A DNA stretch of 64,000 nucleotides, taken from assembly GCF_011038645.2 (NCBI RefSeq), contig NZ_CP064955.1, positions 1,364,001 through 1,428,000 of the forward strand, given 5' to 3'. Below the pieces are notes generated by a model. That model made no database searches. It was not told the origin of the DNA and saw only the letters and a list, made by a program, of their open reading frames with translations. This document shows positions 37,303 through 46,151 of the stretch, one piece after another. This DNA comes from Corynebacterium qintianiae (lineage in GTDB: Bacteria > Actinomycetota > Actinomycetes > Mycobacteriales > Mycobacteriaceae). The position numbers and the translations under genes were made by a program. The first letter of the stretch is position 1. The number at the start of each line of letters is the position of its first letter.

Positions 37303-37335
37303 AAAAACTGCCCGGGGTGCGCCCGGGCAGTTTTT
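37303..37335. terminator. Strong terminator between rpsP and rimM
   Basis: AAAAACTGCCCGGG (37303-37316) is perfectly complementary to CCCGGGCAGTTTTT (37322-37335) with a 5-nt loop, giving T-runs on both strands. Reading is mainly from rpsP on the minus strand. Its place before rimM implies attenuation of rimM-trmD or a separate promoter for them. Confidence 0.9.
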
Positions 37336-37369
37336 CAAGGGTGAGACGGTGGGAAACCCGCCGGAGACG

Positions 37370-37885
37370 CTAGTTCTCCTCGGCCGGAGCTTCCTCAGCC
37401 GCAGCCTCCTCCTCACCGGCGTCGGCGGCAGCGGCCTCTGCCTCGGCCTTGGCGGCAGCCTCTGCTTCAGCCGCAGCCTTAGCCTCGGCCTCCTCCTTGG
37501 CCTTCTTGCGCTTTTCGGTGATGGCCTCCGCGCTCGGGCCGTTGTTTGCCTCTTCGAGGGCCTGGTTGAACAGCTCAAGCTTGGACGGCTTCTCCGGTGC
37601 AACCTTCAGCGTGCCCTCGGCACCGTCGAGGCCCTTGTGCTTCTGCCAATCGCCGGTCACCTTGAGCAGCGCGAGAACCGGCTCGGTCGGCTGGGCGCCG
37701 ACGCCGAGCCAGTACTGTGCACGCTCGGAATTGATGCGGATCAGCGACGGCTCCTCCTTCGGGTGGTAGATGCCGATGTTCTCGATCACCTTGCCGTCGC
37801 GGCGGGCACGTGCGTCGGCGATGACGACGCGGTACTGGGCGTTGCGGATCTTGCCGAGACGCTGCAGCTTAATCTTGACAGCCAT
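37370..37885 (-). CDS. rpsP: 30S ribosomal protein S16
   Basis: Starts [20 protein letters not shown] and contains [20 protein letters not shown] and [19 protein letters not shown]. The S16 fold covers about 115 residues; the remaining ~55 form an Ala/Glu/Lys-rich tail, predicted helical ([18 protein letters not shown] and onward). The ATG at 37885 is used; upstream in-frame codons to 37948 are not conserved. Confidence 0.96.
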   Translation of the reverse strand: MAVKIKLQRLGKIRNAQYRVVIADARARRDGKVIENIGIYHPKEEPSLIRINSERAQYWLGVGAQPTEPVLALLKVTGDWQKHKGLDGAEGTLKVAPEKPSKLELFNQALEEANNGPSAEAITEKRKKAKEEAEAKAAAEAEAAAKAEAEAAAADAGEEEAAAEEAPAEEN

Positions 37886-38129
37886 GAAAAGTCCTTCGTG
37901 GTCACTGGGCAGTTCAGACACCCGCAGCTTGTCTGCGGGCCGGTTCAACCCTTTGGATTTACTTGCGTGTGACGGGCCGGTCGAGCGTACTCGGGTCCGG
38001 CGCTAACGCAGGGTGTGCGCACGCAGAGCGCTGCGCAACCTGCATTACCTTACAACCGGTCGGTTTCAGAGTCCAAAACGGGCCGGAGTAGACTACCCGT
38101 TGCTTACCTGCGCGGGAAGGAGGACGGCG

Positions 38130-40229
38130 ATGGACAGTGGGAGGGCAGCCAGTAGCACCCCCCAATTCCGCAACGACCTCGAAGGTTTGCGCGGCATCGC
38201 CATCGCCCTCGTCGTGGTGTTCCATATTTTCGTGGGGCGCGTATCCGGCGGTGTGGACGTGTTCCTTTTCCTCTCGGGGTACTTCTTCGTCGGGTCACAG
38301 GTGCGCTACGCGCTACGCGAGAACCCCCGCGTAAATCCGTGGTGGCCCATGTGGCGCACCGCCCGCCGTCTCATACCCTCGCTGGTGGTGGTACTGGCGG
38401 CGACCGTCATCCTCGTGTTCGCGCTCGTTCCGGGACTGGTGAGCGGAGAACTCCTGCGGCAGTTCACCGCCACCATCTTCTTCGCCCAGAACCGCGAGCT
38501 CGCCGCCCAGGGCTCTGATTACGCCGCTGTGAGCCCGGAAGCATCGCCGCTGCAGCACTTGTGGTCCATCAGCGTTCAGGGGCAGTTCTATCTCGCCGCC
38601 ATCCTGCTCGGAACGGTCATCGCAGTGCTTGTCACTCGGACGGGCATATCCCGAACCTGGGTGCGACGCGGGACCATCGCGTTGCTCGTGGTGGTGACCG
38701 TGGCATCGTTGAGCTGGGCATCGCGCTTCGGCCTTTTCGGCACGGAACCGAGCTATTACTCCTTCTTTTCCCGCGCCTGGGAGCTGACGCTGGGAGGATT
38801 GCTCGCCCTGGCCGCACAGGTGCAGATTCCGAGGCGGTTCAGCGCCCTCACCGCCGGCAGCGGTCTCACACTGATAGCGTTGACCGGTGTTGTCATTCCC
38901 ACAACCCTGGCATATCCCGGACCGCTCACCCTGATGCCGATTGGCGGGGCTGCACTGATTGTGCTGAGCAACCCGGCCAATCCCGTGTCATCGATTCTTT
39001 CGTCGCGGCCGATTACCTGGCTCGGTTCCGTCGCCTATCCCCTCTATCTATGGCACTGGCCACTGTTGATCATCGCCGTCACCATAGGCTCGCATACCAT
39101 TCCACCCCTGTCCGTCGGCCTGGGAGTTATCGCGCTTTCCATTGTCCTTGCCCAGGCAACGCACACGGCGGTCGAGGAGCCCTTGCGCATGCACGGCAAG
39201 CGCCCGACGAAACAAGACGCACCCGTCACGGCAGCGCTGGGTTCTCTGCGGCGGCCCGCGGGTGCCGCGCGGGCGGCGGGCGGTGTCCTCATCGCCACCA
39301 GCACGGCAGCGATCCTGTCGCTGTCACCGATGTGGGAGCGAAACGTCACCATCGCCGATTCCCCCTCCAGTGCGGAGCAGAATCCGGGGGCAATGGCTCT
39401 GCGCGGCGCCTCAGTTCCGGATGTGCCTGCTCAGCCGGCACCCATGCTGGCCTCCAGCATCACCACCCACATCTTCCGCGACGGCTGCGTGATTTTCCAG
39501 GATGAGCCGGGGGATGCCGCGCCGGAAGCAGATTGCGTCTACGGAGACCCCGAGGCCGAAACAACCGTGGCTTTGGTCGGCGGCTCCCACGCCGAAACAT
39601 ACGGTGTGGCACTCGACGAGCTGGGCAAGAAACACGGGTTTAAGGTCATCACTTTCATCCGCCAGACGTGCCCGATGGTGTTTACCCCCGGAGACCTGGT
39701 CAGCCACCGGTGCGCGAAGTGGTCGCTCAACACATTCAACGAGCTCGCATCCCTCGACCCGGCCGTGGTGGTCTCTACCTCGACACGCCCGGCCGGCTCA
39801 GCCGGAGAAGTGAGCCCATCCACGGATTCCGTTCCCCCGGAGTACGTGGAGGTGTGGGATGCCTTCGCCGAGGCCGAGATCCCGTTTCTCGGGCTCAGAG
39901 ACAACCCGTGGATTTTCGATGCCGACGGGACCCCCTTGAACCCCAACGGCTGTGTAGTCAACGGCGGCTCGGTCGCCGAATGCAGCATGCCCGCCACGAC
40001 GATGTACTCGCCCGAAGACCCGGCCGCCGACTACTCCGATGCGGACGCCATGCGCCACATGGTGGACACCTCCGGCTGGTACTGTCCCGACGGACTGTGC
40101 CCGCCCGTGATCGGAAACGTCACCGTCTACCGGGACCAGAACCACATCTCCAACGCTTACTCTCTCACTCTGGCACCGCTTATCTGGCACCACCTCGGCC
40201 CCCTCTTGGAGGAGACGGCCGGGAGTTGA
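38130..40229 (+). CDS. Acyltransferase family 3 with C-terminal SGNH domain (OafA-like)
   Basis: 699 residues. The N-terminal membrane domain has about ten helices and family motifs RNDLEGLRGIAIALVVVFH (His of the active site), GGVDVFLFLSGYF, LWSISVQGQFYLAA and YPLYLWHWPLLII. The C-terminal extracytoplasmic SGNH domain has the Ser block VGGSHAETYG and the His block DQNHISNAYS. Such proteins O-acetylate or O-acylate surface polysaccharides, and in mycolic-acid bacteria can act on envelope lipids; the substrate here is unknown. AAGGAGG precedes the ATG at 38130. It is an intact homologue of the disrupted gene at 21318-23188. Confidence 0.88.
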   Translation: MDSGRAASSTPQFRNDLEGLRGIAIALVVVFHIFVGRVSGGVDVFLFLSGYFFVGSQVRYALRENPRVNPWWPMWRTARRLIPSLVVVLAATVILVFALVPGLVSGELLRQFTATIFFAQNRELAAQGSDYAAVSPEASPLQHLWSISVQGQFYLAAILLGTVIAVLVTRTGISRTWVRRGTIALLVVVTVASLSWASRFGLFGTEPSYYSFFSRAWELTLGGLLALAAQVQIPRRFSALTAGSGLTLIALTGVVIPTTLAYPGPLTLMPIGGAALIVLSNPANPVSSILSSRPITWLGSVAYPLYLWHWPLLIIAVTIGSHTIPPLSVGLGVIALSIVLAQATHTAVEEPLRMHGKRPTKQDAPVTAALGSLRRPAGAARAAGGVLIATSTAAILSLSPMWERNVTIADSPSSAEQNPGAMALRGASVPDVPAQPAPMLASSITTHIFRDGCVIFQDEPGDAAPEADCVYGDPEAETTVALVGGSHAETYGVALDELGKKHGFKVITFIRQTCPMVFTPGDLVSHRCAKWSLNTFNELASLDPAVVVSTSTRPAGSAGEVSPSTDSVPPEYVEVWDAFAEAEIPFLGLRDNPWIFDADGTPLNPNGCVVNGGSVAECSMPATTMYSPEDPAADYSDADAMRHMVDTSGWYCPDGLCPPVIGNVTVYRDQNHISNAYSLTLAPLIWHHLGPLLEETAGS

Positions 40230-40257
40230 CGCGCTGACTTCCGGAGCGCGCGTAGAC

Positions 40258-41895
40258 CTACTTCCCTTTCTTCCCCAGATTCTTCATCGCCTGGGAGAAG
40301 TCGAGGTTATTCAGGTCGAGGCCTTCCATGCCGGGTGGCATCTTCCCACCACCGGGCATACCCGGCACACCGCCGCCCGCACCGCCGAGCTGCTCCTGCA
40401 TCTTCTGCAACTCCGCCATGTTGGGCATACCGCCCGGCATACCCGGCATAGCGCCGCGGTTCTTCACCGGCTTGCGCTTGCCGTTCTTGCCCTTGCGACC
40501 CTTGGGCTTCTTCTTCGTCGCGCTGCGGCCGCCACCCATACCCGGCATTCCGGGCAGGCCGAACTGGCTGGCCATCTGCCCCATCATCTTCTTCGCCTCG
40601 AAAAAGCGCTCAACGAGCTGGTTGACATCGGCCACGGCAACGCCTGAGCCGTTGGCGATGCGCTTGCGTCGAGAGGCGTTGAGGATCTTCGGGTCCTCGC
40701 GCTCTGCTGGGGTCATACCGCGGATGATGGCCTGGATGCGGTCAAGCTGCTTCTCGTCGACCATGTCGGCCATCTCGTTCATCTGCTTGCCGCCGGGCAT
40801 CATCTTCAACAGGTTGCCGATGGGCCCCATGCGGCGGACCATCAACAACTGGTCGAGGAAGTCCTCCAGCGTCAGCTCACCGGAGCCGAGGCGCGCGGCG
40901 GCTTTCTCTGCCTCCTGCTCGTCGAACATGGTCTCGGCCTGCTCGATGAGAGAAAGCAGGTCGCCCATACCGAGGATGCGGCTGGACATGCGGTCGGGGT
41001 GGAATACGTCGAAGTCGTCGAGCTTCTCGCCGGTGGACGCGAACAGGATGGGTTTGCCGGTTACCTCGCGGATGGACAGGGCTGCACCGCCGCGGGCGTC
41101 ACCGTCGAGCTTGGTCAGCACCACGCCGGTGAAATCCACGCCGTCGGCGAAAGCCTGGGCGGTGGTGACCGCGTCCTGGCCGATCATGGCGTCAATGACG
41201 AAGAGGACTTCGTCCGGGTTGACAGCGTCGCGGATGTTGCGCGCCTGGGTCATCAGTGTCTCGTCGATGCCGAGGCGGCCCGCGGTGTCGATGATGACCA
41301 CGTCGTTTTTGTTGCGGCTGGCGTGCTCGATACCCTCGCGCGCCACTGCCACAGGGTCGCCATGGGAAGTACCCATCTCGTGCTGGTGGGAGTCCACGGA
41401 GGTGCCCGGGTCCGGTGCGAAGGTGGGCACCCCCGCGCGCTCGCCGACAATCTGCAGCTGCTGCACCGCCCCGGGGCGCTGCAGGTCGCAGGCCACCAGC
41501 ATCGGGGTGTGGCCCTGCTTGGTCAGGTGGTTCGCCAGCTTGCCGGCGAGCGTAGTCTTACCGGCGCCCTGCAGCCCGGCGAGCATGATCACGGTCGGCG
41601 GGTTCTTCGCCATGTTGAGGCGGCGGGTCTCGCCGCCGAGGATGGCAGTGAGCTCCTCGTCGACGATCTTGATCACTTGCTGCGCCGGGTTGAGGGCCTC
41701 GGAAACGTCGGCACCGAGTGCTCGCTCCTTGACCCTCTTGATGAAGGCGCGGACCACGGTGAGGGAGACGTCCGCCTCCAGCAGCGCGAGGCGGATCTCG
41801 CGGGCGGTGGCGTTGATGTCGGCCTCTGTGAGCTTGCCCTTGCCGCGCAAGCCACCTAGGGCAGTTTGTAGGCGGTCGGACAGTGACTCAAACAC
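40258..41895 (-). CDS. ffh: Signal recognition particle protein Ffh (SRP54)
   Basis: GTPase that delivers nascent membrane proteins to FtsY. N-domain at the start (MFESLSDRLQTALGGLRGKG), G1 LAGLQGAGKTTLAGKLA, G3 DTAGRLGIDE, G4 TKLDGDARGG, then a Met-rich M domain (MVRRMGPIGNLLKMMPGGKQ, MMGQMASQFGLPGMPGMGGG) that binds SRP RNA and signal sequences. The start is GTG at 41895 with AAGGAG upstream. The C-terminus has an unusually long Gly/Met/Pro stretch. Confidence 0.96.
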   Translation of the reverse strand: MFESLSDRLQTALGGLRGKGKLTEADINATAREIRLALLEADVSLTVVRAFIKRVKERALGADVSEALNPAQQVIKIVDEELTAILGGETRRLNMAKNPPTVIMLAGLQGAGKTTLAGKLANHLTKQGHTPMLVACDLQRPGAVQQLQIVGERAGVPTFAPDPGTSVDSHQHEMGTSHGDPVAVAREGIEHASRNKNDVVIIDTAGRLGIDETLMTQARNIRDAVNPDEVLFVIDAMIGQDAVTTAQAFADGVDFTGVVLTKLDGDARGGAALSIREVTGKPILFASTGEKLDDFDVFHPDRMSSRILGMGDLLSLIEQAETMFDEQEAEKAAARLGSGELTLEDFLDQLLMVRRMGPIGNLLKMMPGGKQMNEMADMVDEKQLDRIQAIIRGMTPAEREDPKILNASRRKRIANGSGVAVADVNQLVERFFEAKKMMGQMASQFGLPGMPGMGGGRSATKKKPKGRKGKNGKRKPVKNRGAMPGMPGGMPNMAELQKMQEQLGGAGGGVPGMPGGGKMPPGMEGLDLNNLDFSQAMKNLGKKGK

Positions 41896-41975
41896 GCGGG
41901 GTACGCTCCTTGAGGTTTTCGGGCAATAGGCTCGTTACAGCCTAGCGCGTGCCGCGGACAATCAGAACTTTCCGC

Positions 41976-42329
<354 letters not shown>

Positions 42330-43763
42330 TTATACCTTCGTTTGGGATGTGGCGGCCGGAGCATGTTGGGTGTGATGGAGGTGATCTTCGCGGGCTGCGT
42401 TGAGGCCGAGCTCGGCTGCAGACTTGTTGCCCGCCGGAACGCCGCCGGGGCGCATGCCCGGGCCCCCAAGGTCGTAGCCCGTCTCGCGGTGGACGGAGTA
42501 GTCAATGCCGTCGAACTCCTGCTCGCGGGTGACCCTCCAACCGACCGTGTACTTGATCGCCAGCGCTATCACGAGGGTGAGCAGACCCGCGAAGACCACG
42601 GATACCAGAGCAATGACTACCTGCACGGCGAGCAGCTTCCAACCTTCCGCTCCCCCGCCCGTGAGGATGCCACGGTCGCCCGCAAAAAACGCCAATCCGA
42701 TAGTGCCCCACAGGCCGGCGACAAGGTGGACGCCGACCACGTCGAGCGAGTCGTCGTAGTTGAAGATGTATTTCAAGCCCACGCCGACGCAGGCGAGGAT
42801 TCCTCCGATGAAACCGAGGATGAGGGATGAGACGGGGGCGAGATCGCCGGCGGCTGGGGTGATGGCCACCAGGCCGGCGACGAGGCCGGAGGACGCGCCG
42901 AGCGAGGTGGCGTAGCCGTCGCGAAGCTTCTCAATGAGCAACCAGCCCAGCATCGCCGCAGCCGCCGCCGCGGTCGTGTTGATCCACGCCATCCCCGCCA
43001 GACCGTCGGCAGCAAAGGCGGACCCGCCGTTGAATCCGAACCAGCCGAACCACAGAAGCGCCGCGCCGATCATCACCAGCGGCAGGTTATGCGGCCTTGA
43101 GTTCGACTTCGGGAATCCCTGGCGCTGGCCAATAACGAGGGCGAGGACGAGGGCCGCGGTGCCGGCCGAGATGTGCACGACGGTTCCGCCGGCGAAGTCG
43201 ATGGGCGCGACTGCCGCTTCACCGTCAGCGTCGCCGAACATGCGTGAGGCGATCGACCCTTCCGCGTGGCCGAGCAGGCCTCCGCCCCACACCATGTGCG
43301 CCAGGGGGAAGTAGACCAGGGTGACCCAGATCGCGGCGAACAGCACCCAGGATCCGATCTTCACACGGCTGGCGACTGCGCCGGAAATGATCGCGGTGGA
43401 GATGACGGCAAAGGTGAGCTGAAATCCGATGTCGATGACGTTGGCGTATCCGCTGGCGCCTTCGATGTAGTTTCCGCCTGCGTCCACGATCGAGTTGCGC
43501 AACCCGAAGAATTCAAAGGGGTTGGCGAAGACCCCGCCGATCGATTGGCTGCCGTAGGACATGGACCATCCCCACAGGACGTACACCACCGTGACAATGC
43601 CCAGGGATGTGAACGACATCATCATCATGTTCAGTACGCTGCGGCGCGAGGACATGCCTCCGTAAAAAAGCGCGAGCGCGGGGGTCATCAGCAGCACCAG
43701 GGATGCAGAGATCAACATCCAGCTCGAGTTACCTGCAACGACGGCCGTTTGGTCTGTTATCAC
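42330..43763 (-). CDS. amtB: Ammonium transporter AmtB
   Basis: Trimeric ammonium/ammonia channel. About eleven membrane helices, ALALFYGGMSSRRSVLNMMMMS at the N-terminus, DFAGGTVVHISAGTAALV, and the twin-His region in WFGWFGFNGGSAF and VGVHLVAGLWGTIGLA. Start: GTG at 43763 is preferred since GAGAGG lies 8 nt upstream; another GTG at 43772 overlaps that site. Two AmtR-like boxes lie at 43784-43797 and 43812-43825, which suggests nitrogen-controlled expression with glnK. Confidence 0.94.
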   Translation of the reverse strand: MITDQTAVVAGNSSWMLISASLVLLMTPALALFYGGMSSRRSVLNMMMMSFTSLGIVTVVYVLWGWSMSYGSQSIGGVFANPFEFFGLRNSIVDAGGNYIEGASGYANVIDIGFQLTFAVISTAIISGAVASRVKIGSWVLFAAIWVTLVYFPLAHMVWGGGLLGHAEGSIASRMFGDADGEAAVAPIDFAGGTVVHISAGTAALVLALVIGQRQGFPKSNSRPHNLPLVMIGAALLWFGWFGFNGGSAFAADGLAGMAWINTTAAAAAAMLGWLLIEKLRDGYATSLGASSGLVAGLVAITPAAGDLAPVSSLILGFIGGILACVGVGLKYIFNYDDSLDVVGVHLVAGLWGTIGLAFFAGDRGILTGGGAEGWKLLAVQVVIALVSVVFAGLLTLVIALAIKYTVGWRVTREQEFDGIDYSVHRETGYDLGGPGMRPGGVPAGNKSAAELGLNAAREDHLHHTQHAPAATSQTKV

Positions 43764-43783
43764 CGTTATCACCTCTCAGAAAC

Positions 43784-43797
43784 CTATCGGTCGACAG
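43784..43797. promoter_or_regulatory. amtB: AmtR-like box, proximal
   Basis: CTATCGGTCGACAG fits CTAT-N6-ACAG; the AmtR consensus in C. glutamicum is about CTAT-N6-ATAG. It lies about 20 bp before the amtB start and is flanked by AA and TTTT. Confidence 0.55.
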
Positions 43798-43811
43798 TTT
43801 TGACAGAATGA

Positions 43812-43825
43812 CTATAGAACGACAG
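43812..43825. promoter_or_regulatory. amtB: AmtR-like box, distal
   Basis: CTATAGAACGACAG is one base from CTATAGAACGATAG, the form expected for an AmtR site. The TATAGT on the minus strand inside it resembles a -10 box, so AmtR bound here would block the promoter. Confidence 0.6.
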
Positions 43826-43870
43826 GTATATTCCGTAAAAGTGTTGGCAGGTATGTGGGACGAACATCAC

Positions 43871-43901
43871 AAAAACCCGCCTTCCACGGGGGAAGGCGGG
43901 T
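43871..43901 (-). terminator. Terminator downstream of ftsY
   Basis: On the minus strand ACCCGCCTTCC pairs with GGAAGGCGGGT and is followed by TTTTG. It isolates amtB-glnK from ftsY. Confidence 0.85.
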
Positions 43902-43929
43902 CGTTAGGGTGTCGCTGAGCGACGGGCGG

Positions 43930-45564
43930 CTACCCCAGCAGAGCGTCGACGAAACTCTCCACCTCGAAGGGCGCGAGGTCGTCCGCCCCCTCGCCCAGGC
44001 CCACGAGCTTGACGGGCACCCCGAGCTCTTCCTGCACCTGAAAGACGATGCCACCCTTGGCGGTGCCGTCGAGCTTGGTCAGCACGACACCGGTGATATC
44101 TACAACCTCGCGGAACACGCGTGCCTGGGTGATGCCGTTCTGCCCGACAGTGGCGTCGAGGACCAGCAGCACCTCATCGACATGAGACTTTTTCTCCACC
44201 ACGCGCTTGACCTTGCCCAGCTGGTCCATGAGGCCCGTCGCGGTATGGAGGCGACCGGCGGTGTCGACAAGTACGACATCTGCACCCTGATCCACGCCGG
44301 TAGCGACGGCATCGAAAGCGATAGAGGCCGGGTCTGCACCCTCCTTGCCGCGGACCGTGGCGGCGCCGACGCGGCGGCCCCACGTCTCCAGCTGGTCCGC
44401 GGCTGCGGCACGGAAAGTGTCGGCCGCGCCGAGCACCACCGAGTGGCCCATGGACACCAGGACGCGCGCGAGTTTGCCCGTGGTTGTCGTCTTACCAGTG
44501 CCGTTGACTCCGACGACGAGGATGACCGCGGGCTTACCGTCGTTGGGCATGGCCTTGATCGCCCGATCCATCTCGGGGCGGCCCGCCTCAACCAGGGTTT
44601 CGCGCAGCATGGCGCGCGCCTCGGCCTCGCTGGCGACGCCGCGCTCGGCAATCTTCCCGCGCAGCGACTCGGTGACCTTCAGCGTCAGCTGCGTGCCCAG
44701 GTCCGCCATGATGAGGGTGTCCTCGATCTCCTCCCAGGCGTCCTCGTCCAGGTCGCCCGCGGTCAGGATACCGAGCAGGCCCTGGCCGATGGCGTTCTGC
44801 GAACGCGACAGCCGTCCGCGCAGCTTGCCGATGCGCCCAGCTGCCGGGGCGATGTCGTCCAGCGGCTCGCTGGTGGGGGGTGTAGCGACGATCGCGTCAT
44901 CAGAGGCAACCGCCCCCTCCTGGCGCGCGGATTCCGCGACCTCCGCGGTGACGGCTGCAATTCCGGCGGCCTCCTCGGCTTCTTCTTCGACGACAGCCTG
45001 GTTCACCGGCGTCTCCGCGTCTTCAGCTTCAAAGGCCTCCTCGACGATGTCGCGGCCTTGGGGCGACAGGCCCTCCCCCACGGCGGGCTCCTCCAGCGGC
45101 GCTTCCGCCAGCTCAGCCTCGGGCTCGGTCTCGTTCTCGGGCTCGGCGGGACCTTCGTTGAGTTCATCGACGACGTCCGCCGCGTCGTGAGTCAGTTCGA
45201 CCTGCGGCTCTTCCGCAGCAGTCTGCTCAGCGGAATGCTGCGCGAGTTGCTCGTTTAGCTTCGACATGGCGGTCGAACCTCCGGCGGCGGCGCTGTCCGA
45301 GGCCCTGTCAACGCGGACCGGTTCCGGCTGCTCCTTTGCAGGGGCCGCCTCTGCAGGGGCGAACGAGAACCCGCCCTTAGCCTGGTAATTGCCCGATTTC
45401 TCCTGCTGCGTCAGCTCCTTCGGCGCCTCCGCTTCCGACTTTTCGAAGGAGACGGTCTTCGATTTCTTGCGGTTGTTGCCCACCACCACAACGCCGATAA
45501 TGATCAGGGCGATCACGGCGACGGCGATCAGGATCCAGAGAAGAGTCGTGTTCATGCCCTCCAT
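43930..45564 (-). CDS. ftsY: Signal recognition particle receptor FtsY
   Basis: SRP receptor GTPase. An N-terminal membrane helix (WILIAVAVIALIIIGVVVVG), a long acidic linker of about 190 residues rich in Glu and Ala, then the NG domain: GVNGTGKTTTTGKLA (G1), DTFRAAAADQLETWGRR, DTAGRLHTATGLMDQL (G3), TKLDGTAKGG (G4). 544 aa. Start at 45564; the ATG at 45555 is an alternative. Confidence 0.95.
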   Translation of the reverse strand: MEGMNTTLLWILIAVAVIALIIIGVVVVGNNRKKSKTVSFEKSEAEAPKELTQQEKSGNYQAKGGFSFAPAEAAPAKEQPEPVRVDRASDSAAAGGSTAMSKLNEQLAQHSAEQTAAEEPQVELTHDAADVVDELNEGPAEPENETEPEAELAEAPLEEPAVGEGLSPQGRDIVEEAFEAEDAETPVNQAVVEEEAEEAAGIAAVTAEVAESARQEGAVASDDAIVATPPTSEPLDDIAPAAGRIGKLRGRLSRSQNAIGQGLLGILTAGDLDEDAWEEIEDTLIMADLGTQLTLKVTESLRGKIAERGVASEAEARAMLRETLVEAGRPEMDRAIKAMPNDGKPAVILVVGVNGTGKTTTTGKLARVLVSMGHSVVLGAADTFRAAAADQLETWGRRVGAATVRGKEGADPASIAFDAVATGVDQGADVVLVDTAGRLHTATGLMDQLGKVKRVVEKKSHVDEVLLVLDATVGQNGITQARVFREVVDITGVVLTKLDGTAKGGIVFQVQEELGVPVKLVGLGEGADDLAPFEVESFVDALLG

Positions 45565-45629
45565 AGTGCCAGCCGTTTAGGTACTTTTGTGCATGGTGTC
45601 CGCGCCCACCCGGTGTTTGAATCGAAGCC

Positions 45630-46151
45630 ATGAACAGCAACCGGAAACTTTCTTTGGCACTGGGTGCCGGTGTCGCCATCTTCCTCGGCACGTGCTCCCC
45701 CGTCAGCAACGCCTCCGCCAGCTCCAGCAGCACCAGCATTTTTGGAGGCTTAATGAACTCACAGTCCCCCACGCCTGCGATCGTTCCGCTGCCCGCGGAC
45801 GCCGTTCCCGCCACCGGCGGGGTGCTCGCCCGGGTGATGGACACTGAGTGGGTCCCCCAGCCCGCACACGGCAAGACGCGGGTCAGCTTCGCACCGCAGC
45901 ACGGAACGGAGGGATTCAGGGTCGAGGGCGGGCCGTGCAACGGCTACGGCACCGTCATCCACCCCGATGCAGATTCGGGCCGCTACACCACGACCCCGTT
46001 GCCCGTTACCCGAATGGCGTGCGACTCCTTCGAGTACGAGGGGGCCATCACGCAGGCTCTCCAGGACGCCAACGCCTTCTACGTTGCCGGCGACGACACC
46101 CTCTACCTCGCAGGCAACAACGGCGCGCTGAAACTGGTCCGCGCCGACTAG
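45630..46151 (+). CDS. Exported META-domain (HslJ-like) protein
   Basis: 173 residues. An N-terminal signal (LSLALGAGVAIFLGTCSPVS) with a Cys at about 22 that could be a lipobox variant (LGTC), a Ser/Thr-rich spacer, then one META/HslJ-type domain: EGGPCNGYGTVIHPDADSGR, PLPVTRMACDSFEYEGAITQ, then the AFYVAGDDTLYLAGNNG block. META domains occur in bacterial lipoproteins of uncertain role. It stands alone and its end overlaps smc (convergent) by 4 bp. Confidence 0.78.
   Translation: MNSNRKLSLALGAGVAIFLGTCSPVSNASASSSSTSIFGGLMNSQSPTPAIVPLPADAVPATGGVLARVMDTEWVPQPAHGKTRVSFAPQHGTEGFRVEGGPCNGYGTVIHPDADSGRYTTTPLPVTRMACDSFEYEGAITQALQDANAFYVAGDDTLYLAGNNGALKLVRAD

Noticed and set aside
40328..41929. 533-codon plus-strand frame
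   Set aside because: Antisense to ffh; the Pro/Ser-rich start is the complement of the Met/Gly tail of Ffh.
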